Shown piece by piece: positions 9,880-20,799 of a stretch of 64,000 nt of DNA. Made by a program: the position numbers and the translations under genes. Source of the stretch: Tamarix chinensis (lineage: Eukaryota; Streptophyta; Magnoliopsida; Caryophyllales; Tamaricaceae); the NCBI GenBank assembly GCA_030549775.1, contig CM060173.1, forward strand, positions 41,516,110 to 41,580,109, written 5' to 3'. The notes beneath the pieces were generated by a model. That model had not been told where the DNA came from. It saw only the letters and a list, made by a program, of their open reading frames with translations, and made no database searches. Every line of letters starts with the position of its first letter. Positions within the stretch are counted from its first letter, which is position 1.

Positions 9880-11861
9880 ACTTATTTAAAACCATATCTC
9901 CAATGCTAAAAGATCATTCTGATGTAGTTGTTGTGAGGAGCACACTTAAAATATCCCTAGCTAGATGTGAAAGATCTCCTTATTGAGACTCATTCTCTCT
10001 CCAAAAGTAAAAAAATATTCAGCTTGATTTTGCGGTACATTCTAGGAACATCTAGATACTTATCTAATTTATTCTTTTCATTATAAGTGTATGTAGTCTC
10101 ATTTTCATCAAAACCCTAAAAATTACAAAAAAAATGGATATATATATATATATAATAACAAAGAAAGAATAATATATATATATATATAATAACAAATTAA
10201 AACCAAAGGAAAAACATTAAATATTAAGGGAAGGTGAGAAATGAAAACTTGCAGCAGACAAATCAAATTTGTGCTTGCAAGTAGAGCTAATGGTGTTTTT
10301 GTCTGATGTTGATGTTGCTCCACAAAAGTTATTGCAAGTACCTCCTCCATCATAACTAAAGGATACTCCACTAGGAACATCCCTAACTTAAACCATACAT
10401 CATTCACCTTCAAAGAAGTCCTTGTTCCATCCTCAAATAATTTTTCATTGTAATACTTTAGAAAATCATACTTACAACAAGGATAAAGAATCACATCAAA
10501 ACCAAATAATGTACCATATTCATTCCCATCTAAGTTGGCCTAATACTTATAAAATTTAATCTTCATTTCTACAGCCATTTTCCTTAAGGCTTCATCATCA
10601 CCCTTTACCAAATCATTTGAAATCATTTCGATCTTCCATACATTCTCAAATTCAAATTTTTCATGTGATACTAACTACTAAAAAATAACTCAGTAATATC
10701 ATAAAATGGTTCCAATACATCATGAACTTTTTTTAAGAATATCCCACTATTGAGGTCCTAGGAAATGCTTGTACAAGTAGTCAACATCCACCATCTATTT
10801 AAATCCATCACAATAAATATTAGCTCTATCAATCATCAAATAAGTTAAATTCCACCTTATGGGAACATCAAGCCATAATGCTTTAGTATCTGATATTAGA
10901 GCTAATTTCACACAATTTTAAAATGTAGTCTTCCTCAATTCTAATAATTTGATGTATCCTACACTATCTCTAATCTTAATAACAATATCCTCTATCACTT
11001 GTAGCCCATTCTTAACAATGAGATTCAAAACATGAACACCACACAAAAAATTTAAGTAAATCCATCATGGAAAAAAAATTCGTTTACTGTATTTCTCAAA
11101 TTATCTAGCATTCTATCATTGCTAGAGGCATTGTTCAATGTGATAGAGAAAATCTTATCCTCAATACCCTAGTCTTGAAGAAAATTTAACAGCAAATTAT
11201 GTAAGATTTGTCTTATATGTTGTTTCTATATAATAAAAATTCAGTACTCTACTATTTAACTTCCAATTAGAATCCACAAAATGAGCAGTTAAATACATAT
11301 ACCCCTCAATTTAACAAGTAGTCCACATATCAGAAGTCAGATAAATACGACTAGGGATGCTATAAAGATAGTTATTAAGCTCAATTTTCAAGTTTGAATG
11401 CAATTTCAATACATTAGATTTTGTAATGTTTCTATAAATGATTCAAACTTGATTATTCAAGTATGCATGAATTTCTCTATTGCCTTTGTGTTCAACCCAC
11501 GAGAATGCATACCTATGTTTGATTATAGCCCTTGCTAATAGATCTCTATAGATCCTTTGGTCATAAACATTAGATTCTACTTTCATAGTTTGTTGATATG
11601 ATGGACATTTATCAAGATGTCTTTTTAGATTTGTTGTTCTATAGTGTGAAATAGCAATGAAAGAAGCCGTCTTACAATGGATGAAAGTGCTCTCTCTTTC
11701 CCATCCTTGGTCTTGGTTCCTTTAAGCCTTAGAAATTCTTTCCAAACTAAGCGTATTTTCCTATCTGCTTCCTGCAATTCAAAATCTCGAACATTACCAC
11801 CATCTGAATTTCCAACTTTCATAACTACAATAAATGAAAACAAATAAATATAATTATACAC
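9880..11861 (-). pseudogene. hAT-superfamily transposase, degenerate
   Basis: The minus strand, read across several frames, follows a plant hAT transposase in order. A BED-finger-like N-terminus (VWKEFLRLKG at 11770-11740, then TNLKRHLDKCPSYQQT at about 11640-11590) comes first. Next come YLTSDMWTT, LTAHFVDSNWKLN and RVLNF (about 11350-11240), FLEPFYDITELF-like sequence near 10715-10690, and an ILYPCCKYDFLKYYNEKLFE block (about 10495-10435). Last is a dimerisation domain with LDKYLDVPRM (10070-10040) and sequence like LARDILSVPLTTTASES (9990-9890), split by frameshifts. This transposase cuts and pastes DNA. Many stops make it inactive. Clear terminal inverted repeats were not found. Confidence 0.75.
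10137..10190. repeat. Two (TA)n microsatellites
   Basis: Two TA runs of about 16-18 bases are separated by AATAACAAAGAAAGAA. They interrupt the reading frame of the hAT transposase between its catalytic and dimerisation parts. Confidence 0.8.
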
Positions 11862-12956
11862 AATAACTAAAACATTAATGAATTAAAGTAGAGAGTGAGA
11901 CAAAGATATAAAAAAATTTATAAATGTTGGTATATGAGTGCTAAATAGAGAGAATATTTCCATTGAACAAGATAACATGTAATCTGCATGCTAAACATTT
12001 ATACACAATATTCTATTTGTATGCAAATAGATAGATATTTATTTGTCTTCAAACATTAGACACATTTCAAACACACATTAAATATTGACACTGTCCAAAC
12101 TTAAAATAGACAAATATGATATTCAATAGTGGAAGATAGCACATTATGTTAATACTATATGTGCAGGGGTGCAGTACAATAGGAGTTAATATGTATCATC
12201 ATCTTCGCCAAAAACAGAATCAACATCAACCATATGCTTATCCATATGCACTACACTATTTGCATGCTAAACATACATGTCATTTTCAATCGACCATACC
12301 AGAAACAAACATATGACCATAATATAATTTATATATCAAAACAAGTCATAGATTAACATAATCTAAGGCTATTAACAAGAGAAATTTTTAACAAAACAAA
12401 AATAAAATTAAGAGTTGCCTCACCTTTGAACCACTACAATCATAGAACCACAAACATTTTTAACTAAAAAAAATTAAGATGCTCTCACTATGGTATTTCC
12501 TCTTACACTCATGAAGAATCCACACTATAATGTTTGAGTAAAGACAGATAAGAACATTACTTCATGCAGTAGATCAAAGCTTATTTTCGGATAGGAAGCA
12601 CCTAACTTTTTGAATAGCTGATTATTGAGGTTTATTGTGTCTACTCTTTATCTCATTCCTCAATGGGGCGGTAATTGAGGTTAAGGAGATACATTTTTTC
12701 TCCTATTTCAAACAAAACAAGAAGCCTCAAAATAATCCTAAACATGTAATTGAATGGGAATAGAGAAAAACATATGTTTCAGCCATTTAATTGTACAACT
12801 AAACCAAGATTTCAATTTCTACAATTGCGTGCAACTAAATCCATTGATTGTCCCTATATTCTTATACCCCTTCCCTTGAAAAATGTATAATGAATGTACT
12901 CAAATATTCTCCAATTCCTATATATTGTTCTTAATTGTACAATACATTTACATGCA
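11862..12956. other. AT-rich DNA upstream of hAT transposase
   Basis: No coding signal is visible. It probably includes the 5' non-coding part of the hAT element, up to the solo LTR at 12957. A CAGGGGTG word at 12174 resembles a hAT end but has no partner. Confidence 0.35.
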
Positions 12957-13269
12957 TATAATCCCCCAAAATTTTAGAAAGCCTATAACTTAATAAATAC
13001 CTTTTATTTGATATAAATTAGCTTTCAAAGTTATTTTGTTTAATTATTTTATTGGTTTTTGAGTATATAAATTTCGACAAGAGTATTTAATAAATTAAAA
13101 TTAATTTTTTTGCTATTTTATCATATGTTTTTATTTAAATAATTTCCCAAACTAATATTTTACTAAAATTTTCCTTTTTGAACTAATATATTAAAGTATA
13201 TTGAATTAAATTATTAAATTAAATAATTTATCAAAAATATTGCATTTTATTACTTTCTAAATTAAATTA

Positions 13270-14110
13270 AATTATTTTTCTCTATTTTCCCTTTTTCCTT
13301 TTTTGTTTTCCTTCTCCTTTCTCTCCTTTTTCTTCTTTCTTTTTCTTTTCCTTTTTTTCCCTTTAGGTCGCCGCACTAGGCCAAACCTCTCCTCCTTGCG
13401 CATCTGGGCCATTGGTCCATTCTCCCACCCCACACACATGACTCGACTAGGCCAGGCTCCCTCCCTTCTTTCTATTCCTTTTCCCCCAAGCCGGCCAACC
13501 CACTCGTTTTTTTTTCTCTTATGCGTTGCCCTATATCTCCCCCTTTTCTTTTTTCTTCTTCTCCAACCGCCACAACCACAGCCTGTAGTGCCTCCTACCA
13601 CCTTTTACTATCGCCCTACACCACCATAATACGCCTTCTCAAGCCATCCCATAGCCCTTCTTCCCCCCCCCACCTATATTTCTCTCCATCTTCCCCCCTC
13701 TCAGTAGTCCTCCTATAATGCCACCGATCGCCGCCTTCCGGTAACCTATGCCACCACCCAAACCACCATTCAACTCCCTACAACCCCCTCTACCACCCCC
13801 AATCTTATATTTCCTGAAAACACCACCCAAAGGCCTTCATTCTCTCTCCCCATTTTCCTTCCTCACCAGCCTTCCATTTTGACCCCACTTTGGCCTCCAC
13901 CTTCGCAGCCTCACTGCTGCCGCCTCCGCCGCCTTTGGCCGCAGTGAACCCATCCCCGACAACCACCTACACCCTCTCATCACTCCTACACCATTCCCTT
14001 ACCTTAAAACCTCCCCCATCTATCTTCTTTCCTAGCCTAACCCAAAAATAACCATTATTTCTTCCTTTCACCTCCTCTTTGACTCTTTTCTCCTTTTATT
14101 TTTGCATTCA
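13270..14110 (+). repeat. LTR polypyrimidine / CCACC-rich block
   Basis: This C- and T-rich stretch contains many CCACC and CTTCC words. Similar blocks occur at the same relative place in the E4 and E6 LTRs (46640-47760, 54440-55540, 59130-60240). Several open frames on both strands (13272-13830) arise from the biased composition and show no domain. In E6 a TATA box lies in this block, so it may span the LTR promoter and transcript start. Confidence 0.6.
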
Positions 14111-14759
14111 ACTCATGCTGCATATGGAGCATGAGTTTCTGCATTTATTGGCCATTTTTATTAAAAAATTTAAGGTAAAATAATATGTAAGTTAATTATT
14201 TCATTAAGTAAATTTTATAAGGTCTTGTGCTTTGATTTTATTATTTCTAATATAATAATTATTGATATTATTTTTAGGTGTTGATTTTTCTAATTAAAGC
14301 TTGAATCCTTAACTAGGATACTGGTAAGATTCAATTTTTATGGGAAATAAGGTAATCGTTAAACCCCACTTAAACGCATGGATAAACGTATGTTTACACA
14401 TTAGGACTTTAAATATGTTATTATGTTTGATATATGGTTGTTAGTATAATTTATATGTTTGCTTGTATTGTTCAATAAAAAGGAAAGTATGCTCTTTTAT
14501 GTGCTATGCGTGTAAATGTTGTCTAAGGGAAGAACTTGGTTATTAATGAAAGTGTTAAAGTACTTATCCATGTCATACTATATTATTGTGACCATTTATG
14601 CATGGATATTATTATTGGGAGCCCTAGGGACATTTTAGTAATATTCCTTGCGCTAGAGTATGGCCTAATATGTGTGGGTGATAATAAGTATTATATTAAA
14701 ATATAATGGTTGGTGGAGTTGAATATTGTTAATGGAGTATTAATATTATTATTCCATAT

Positions 14760-16320
14760 GGTAATGTTAATTTAATAAGTGGTGTAATAAAGGGGTAAAG
14801 TGGTAATTTTGGAGACAAAAGGGCAATATGGTAATTTTTGTGATTAAATTGCAAAATGGTAATTTTATAAGTAAAGGGGTACTATAGTAAATTTGGGAGT
14901 AAAGTGTAAGGTGGTAATTTTGCAAGTAAAAAAGGTAATATGGTAATTTTATAAGCAAATGGCAAAATGTTAAAATTATAAGTAAAAGGGTATTATGATA
15001 ATTTTCGGAGTAAAGGGTAATATAGTTATTTTGGAAAAGAAGGGCAAAATGGTAATTCTGTAAGAAAAGATTAAAATGGTAAGTTTGGAGGTAAAAGGGT
15101 AAAATAGTAAATTATAAAGCAAAAGGGGTATTATGGTAATTTTACAAGTAAAAGGATATTGTGGTAATTTTGTAAATAAAAGGATATTATGGTAATTTGG
15201 AATTAAGGGGTAGAAGGGTAATTTTGTAAATAAAAGGATATTTATGGCTAACTTGGGAGTAAGGGGTAACTTGGTAATAATGATAACGACGAAGGATAAA
15301 TTGGTAGTTAAATTATGATTATAAAAGGGTAAATGGATAATTATGATAATAGAGAAGGGTAATTTTGGTAAATGAACCAGCAAAGGGGATATTATGGTAA
15401 TTTTATAAGTAAAAGGATATTGTGGTAATTTTATAAGTAAAAGGATATTGTGGTAATTTTGTAAATAAAAGAATATCATGGTAATTTGGAAGTAAGGGGT
15501 AGAAGGGTAATTTTGTAAATAAAAGGATATTTATGGCCAACTTGGGAGTAAGGGGTAACTTGGTAATAATGATAACGACGAAGGATAAATTGGTAAATAA
15601 ATTATGATTATAAAAGGTAATTGGATAATTATGATAATAGAGAAGGGTAATTTGGGTAAATTAACCAAGAAAAGGGTGTTATGGTAATTTTATTAATAGA
15701 GAAGGATAATATTGTAATTATAATAATAGAAAGGGGTAAATTGGTAATAATAATTATAGAGAAGTGTAAATTGGTAATTATAATTATGGAGAAGGGTAAA
15801 TTGGTAATTATAATTATAAAGAAGGTTAAATTAATAATTGTAACTATGAAGAAGGGTAATTTGGGATTTATAATAATTGAAAAGGGTAAAATGGCAATTA
15901 TATTAATTGAGAGGAGTAAAATAGTAATTATGATAAAGAAGAAGGGAAATTTGGTAATTTAACTTAATAAAGGGTAAATTGGTAATTATTTAACGAACTA
16001 AAGGGGCAAAATGGTAATCAAGATAATAAAGGAGGGTAATTTGGTAATTTATCCAAATTAAGGGCAATTTAGTAATTTTAACAAAAGAAAAGGGCGACTT
16101 AATAATCTAACCAACCAAATGAGAAATATGTCAATTGTAACAATTATGAAGGGTGAATGGTGATCTAAAAAGTGTAGGAGATGACTTTGTAACCTAAACC
16201 AAGAAGGGGTAATTTGGTAATTATGCAACAAGGAGGGTAATAGAGTAATTTGTCAAATAAGGAAGGGATAACTTAGCAATTATATAAGTAAGGGGTAAAC
16301 GAGTAATTTGTATTTAACAT
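14760..16320 (+). repeat. AT/G-rich minisatellite in the solo LTR
   Basis: About 1.5 kb of irregular tandem repeats, each roughly 25-50 bases, built from GGGTAATTTTG, AAGTAAAAGG and GGTAAT words. The apparent proteins at 14767-14958 and 14976-15479 (minus) and 15681-15962 (plus) are translations of this repeat, not genes. A longer unit of about 289 bp is itself duplicated inside. Confidence 0.85.
15115..15690 (+). repeat. 289-bp higher-order tandem duplication
   Basis: Two nearly identical copies of a composite unit lie in tandem. The marker GATAACGACGAAGGATAAAT occurs at 15282 and again at 15571, an offset of 289. Flanking words such as GGAGTAAGGGGTAACTTGG match in both copies. The two copies match more closely than the surrounding short repeats do. 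Confidence 0.8.
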
Positions 16321-17014
16321 GTCATTGTGATTGTAAAATTTCGTGATATGATTCAAATAACACTGAATAGCAAGGTAAGAGTACTTGATAAATAGTTAGT
16401 ATCACGAAAACGAATCCTAATTCGGAATTAGATGAGATTATGATGGCCTTAATGATTTCTCTATGTTATCTTGGATAACCGTATGAATAAGAAATGACTA
16501 ATGATACCAGGACAATTGAAAGAGAATAAATATCTGATTGTCATGCCCTTATGATCACCTTTAATTAAGATACTAATACTTAAAGTGAAAGACCTTGAGA
16601 TCAAGAATGGTGGCTCTTTAGGGGTCACTACCCTAAATACGTGGTTTAGCCCACGATTATTCTGGTATTTGCTAGTGTGCCTTTGTGCCCCAGTCAAGCC
16701 CTATATCTTACTCTATCTAGCTCTACGGACTTAGTTAGGGGGTATGCATACTTATGGATTAGGTTTCCTTGCTTTAGGGTACTAAGTAGCTTTATGTACC
16801 AGTACGACCAGGGTACCTTTGCGTCCCTGGGTTCATGGTTGAGGGGTACTGAGTAGCTTGTATGCACTGGTATGACTGGTGTACCTTTGTGTTTTGGGTT
16901 CTTGATCTCCCATCCGAGGCAAATAAATGGAATTGTTGTACTGATTTAAAAGGGAAAAATACTAATCATAAAAGTGAAAGATTAATGAGACGGGCCTAGA
17001 AGAATTATGATATT

Positions 17015-17460
17015 GAGCACCGATCCACCGGTTATAATAGTGGCTCAAGAGCATGTTTCCTCAGCAAGTGATTATGAGTACCGATCCACTAGATATAATA
17101 GTGGCCTAGGAGCGTGTTGCTCTAGCAAGTGATTATGAGTATCGATCCACTAGACATAATAGTGGCCCAAGAGCGTGTTGCCCTGGATGATGTTAATATA
17201 TATTCCACTCCACCGGCAATAATAGTGGGGGTCCCGAGCTCAATAAAATTAGTCATGGATGTGAATAAAGTTATAGAAAAGTACTAATCACTTATAGTTG
17301 AACACCATGTGAGTCTAGGCTAGACCGGTCCACCGGCGGATAATAATGGCCAAGAGCATTTTGCCCTGGAGACCGATCCACCGGTATATAATAGTGGTTA
17401 GGTGTGTTATGCCCTATAAGTGACCGATCCACCGGCTATAATAGTGGAGTTCTCGTATTC
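17015..17460 (+). repeat. Array of CCAC...ATAATAGTGG hairpin motifs (solo LTR)
   Basis: Seven copies of a GATCCACCGGnnATAATAGTGG-like motif lie at roughly 45-120 base spacing (near 17020, 17082, 17142, 17208, 17332, 17375 and 17424). Several are followed by GAGCGTGTTGCCCT-like words. Each motif contains CCAC(TA)...(TA)GTGG, an inverted repeat able to form a 4-6 bp stem with a short loop. Related arrays lie in the E3, E4, E5 and E6 LTRs. Confidence 0.75.
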
Positions 17461-17970
17461 ATATGGATATAAAATATGAGATTGATTGAATAATGATGGA
17501 CTAATGGCTTAAGGCCCGAATGTATTGATTTTGCACCATGACATAGCTTAAGGCCCAAAAGTATCGATCGTTCATAAGGACCTATTGATATCCGATGTGA
17601 ATGTTAATTATGTGAATGTTATATATACACATCTTGTTATATATGTGTGTAGCTTGTTTCATGTGTTACATTGCGGGTCTACTTTTAAGTGTGATTTTAA
17701 AGGGTTACTCAGTACCGTAGTACTGAAGGGTTCCCTTTGTGGGGCACCTACCGATTCAATGGTAGTGTCCCTTGCAGGTCTTTTTAGGTGTTAATCAAGT
17801 GGGCAACGGGAAAGAGCATAATCCAGGCTTTTAGGCTTTCATCCTTCCTTTTCTTTTGTATGGTTTAAATGAAATCCTTGTTCTTGTGACCACCACTGAT
17901 GGATTTTATTCTTGTAAATGCTTACTTGTGCTACTCTGATTTTAAATACGATTTGAATTTCTAGCCTTAG

Positions 17971-18018
17971 CACTTGGTACTATGGAATTGTATGAGTGAA
18001 CCGGTCTGGTACTAAGTG
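17971..18018 (+). repeat. Conserved 3'-end LTR hairpin
   Basis: CACTTGGTAC (17971-17980) and GTACTAAGTG (18009-18018) can pair over 10 bases, with one G-U pair in RNA. The E1 5' LTR has the equivalent arms at 2585-2593 and 2622-2630 with the same AGCACTT and TGGTACTAAGTGTGG context. It sits about 100-140 bases from the LTR end, in the region expected to be U5. Confidence 0.6.
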
Positions 18019-18338
18019 TGGCGGTAATATCCCCAAAATTCACAAGTTTGTTATTTTGCTTCCGCTAATCTTTCAATAAAACAAAATTTTTCAGTAGTGA
18101 ATTTTGGGGGCGTTATATGCATCCTTAGTAAAATTTTGGAATCAAATTATTTACATATTATTTACCCAACAACATAATAATACGCTTTCTTATCAATAAA
18201 AATTTCGCAAAAATTATCTTTGTTTGCACAAACATGCCCGAAAATGGGAAAGAAAGAAAGAAAGACACGTCCTATTTTCTAATTAATACTATTATTGGTA
18301 AATGGATTTCTAAAATAGGGAAAATTCTATAACAAAAC

Positions 18339-18548
18339 AAGCATGTAGTTGGAATGACCGAAGATAGAGTTAATGATGTACCTGCTTCAAAGAAAACAGA
18401 TATTGGAATAGCTATGGCTAATGCTACTGATGCTGCAAGAAGTGCCTCTGATATTGTCTTAATAGTGCCTAGACTAAGTGTAATTATCAGTGCAGTCTTT
18501 ACTAGCCATGTGATTCTCCAAAGAATGAAGAACTATACAACTAAGTAA
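18339..18548 (+). pseudogene. Plasma-membrane H+-ATPase gene fragment (P3A-type ATPase)
   Basis: A 67-codon stretch reads [13 protein letters not shown], then [20 protein letters not shown], then [20 protein letters not shown] and YT. This is the segment of plant plasma-membrane H+-ATPase that spans the TGDGVND hinge of the phosphorylation domain and runs into membrane segment 5. The invariant TGDGVND is changed to TEDRVND, and PAL to PAS, so it cannot encode a working pump. Similarity stops at YT and a TAA follows two codons later. No neighbouring exon is visible within several kb. It is most likely a transposed or captured exon-sized fragment. Confidence 0.85.
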
Positions 18549-20600
18549 CCTCACCTCCAACCACTACAGTAATGGTGATTGAAAACAAAATAGAAAAGAG
18601 GAGGAGATGGAATGGAATGAATTGGAAATCTGATCAAAATAGAGTCAAACATAATTATAAGGTCCAAGCTTGATGACAAGGCATAAGAAAGTCAAACGAA
18701 GAGCTTCTGGTGTTGGGTTTTTGTGGAGACAAGAGGAGATGGAGGAGTCGAGGTGAAGTCTAGAGTACTAACTAATGGAAGTGGTGATTGTTCGTGGTTG
18801 AAAACTTTAGAGTAGAAGTTTGGAATTCTAGAACGAGTTGGAAGTTTGGAACGAGATGTAGAAGCAGAAAGTAGAAACTTTCTGCCCATTTGGTTCGAAT
18901 CACACAATTCACACCAAAACCAAATGGGGTAGTGATGTAGTGTGACTACTATAGAGACTATAGTGTGAGCCACAACCGAGTAGTAGACTAGCATAATAGT
19001 AAGTAGTAGTGGTGTAATACCGTCTATACCTATATGTGCGAGATATTGTCATATTGATATATCTGATAAGAGATATATTAGATTTCGAAGGAAAATAGGA
19101 CATAGATATTAGAAGGAAAATAAGCTTTAGGTGAAATGTTAGGGAAATAAAAAGAAGAAGAAAGTTACTAGCAAATTAGACACATTTTAACTAATATCTC
19201 ATTATAGTCTATATAAAATTAAGAGGATTAGAAAAATAATAAGTAAGTGAAATATTTAAAAGGGGATAAAGTGCTCAGAAAAATTTCATATTAAATGTCT
19301 AAAAAATAAAATGAGTCAAAAATGAGACTTTTAAATATAGTTTAATCATAGTAAGATTTTGATTATATTTTCTCATTATATTTAAAGATAATAATAATAT
19401 ATATAATTTTATTATTAATTATTTTTTTAATTTAATTTAAAAATATAAGTTATTTGTATTTCTAACCCTAATTAAAGTTTGAGACCAAATTATATATGTA
19501 ATTTATTCACAGCATATTTAACATTTATATCTTTATACTTTATAATACTAATTCCCTTGGATAATTAGTTGATATGTTAGTAATATTTTGTGATAGTACA
19601 TATATATTTGTACTCATTTTAATATTTTACATTAATTATAGCTTTAAAATTAGTAATATGGTTTTTAACTCCTTAATTCATAATATCCATAGACTAGTGG
19701 TCCATCTCATATGTTAATTATATCATTTTTTTAATTTATTTCAACTAAAGCAATAATTATTCATTTTTTTATATATATCTACTCTTATTTTAGTGAAATT
19801 TCAATTCATAAATATTGAACTCATTATTTTTTTCTCAATTAATTAAATATATTAGTTTTTAAAAACTTTTTTCTTTATAAAATTAGTAGATCATTAAAAA
19901 TAATTCATTGGATGCTCACCTTATCTTCTGCATGTGTGCTCTGAACGTTTTTTTTTTTGTGATTGGATGATTAATGATGTTGGAGCTTTAAATTCAAGAT
20001 TAATTGAAACTTGAAAGATAATCTATCAATTGTTTTATGGAATTATGGTATAATAAGTTAATTACTAATATAAAAGGGTAAAGAAGTTATAATTTTATAA
20101 ATTTACTTAATCATGTGCATCTTTGACGGTAAGTTTTGTTTTGTAATGAAATTAATGACAAGTAATATATTTATAAATATTGCAACCAACTAAAATTGAA
20201 TTAACCCATTAAATAAATTATATTTATAGTATTTAAATTGATGTGGATTTCTTTTATATATGAATATTTAATATTTTCATATTGTAGATTGAATTTCCCT
20301 AATATAATAGTATTTTAGCATATCATAAAATCTATGACAACATATTACTAGATGTTACAATCCATTCCATTTAACACCACATCAAACATATTAGTCACCA
20401 AACTTATAAATATGAAGAGAAAATCTATCTGTGGTTTTAAACTAATTGATCTAATTTGATAAAGTTAGTCATAATTTAATAAGGAATAATTGAATTTAAA
20501 TATATACAGAACTCGCATTAAATATTAACAACTATGGTCAATATAAATAAAAATTGAAAAGATAAAGAATATATGGGCATTTTGGGCCTTAATCAATTCA
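18549..20600. other. AT-rich DNA without recognised genes
   Basis: It becomes very AT-rich after about 19110. Open frames at 18692-19103 on the minus strand show no recognisable domain and are probably chance. Confidence 0.45.
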
Positions 20601-20619
20601 ACTCATCTCTCATAACAGA

Positions 20620-20790
20620 GTAAGGATAAAGAATATGTCTGAGGAAACACCTATTGGAAGAAGGTTTTATGTGATGAGTTGGAGATGAGTTAGATATACG
20701 AGTATGGGAGGATGCATGAGTAAGCCATAATAGAAGGCATTTTTTTACTTCATCCAAATGTTTTAGATTAAAAAATGAGTTCATAATTAT
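20620..20790 (+). pseudogene. Probable LINE (L1-type) ORF2 C-terminal scrap
   Basis: One frame reads CLRKHLLEEGFM, two TGA stops, then VGDELDIRVWEDA, a TGA stop and VSHNRRHFF. This resembles the region after RT in plant L1 ORF2, where a WRVGNG..I.VW.DPW motif is common. TGG or CGA codons changed to TGA would explain the stops. The match is short and no RT core or poly-A tail was located, so it is tentative. Confidence 0.45.
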
Positions 20791-20799
20791 TGAAATGCA

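Larger units (their letters stand above)
12957..18117 (+). mobile_element. Solo LTR (5.16 kb) of a chromovirus-type element
   Basis: It starts TATAATCCCCCAAAATTTTA and ends TTTTGGGGGCGTTATA, decayed forms of the TGTAATACCCC...GGGGTGTTACA termini seen elsewhere in the window. No PBS or internal region follows. The direct word TGCAT flanks both ends (12953-12957 and 18118-18122, with one base of overlap ambiguity), consistent with a target duplication left after LTR-LTR recombination. Internal order: AT-rich start, polypyrimidine block, minisatellite, hairpin array, conserved 3' hairpin. Confidence 0.75.

Noticed and set aside
12174..12186. CAGGGGTGCAGTA word considered as a hAT terminal inverted repeat
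   Set aside because: No matching inverted partner or target duplication was found, and its orientation does not fit the nearby transposase.
13272..13830. Long open frames on both strands in the pyrimidine-rich block
   Set aside because: They are explained by biased composition (few stops in C/T-rich DNA); no domain, and homologous LTR blocks elsewhere do not preserve the frames.
14976..15479. 167-codon open frame on the minus strand with repeated KLPQYPFTYKI-like words
   Set aside because: It is a translation of the minisatellite; the repeats change frame and drift without codon-like constraint.
17015..17460. Repeat array considered as a possible CRISPR-like array
   Set aside because: Spacing is irregular, copies are imperfect, it lies in a plant LTR, and no cas-like gene is present.
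18692..19103. Minus-strand open frames after the H+-ATPase fragment
   Set aside because: No recognisable domain, overlapping frames of similar length, and AT-rich surroundings suggest chance.
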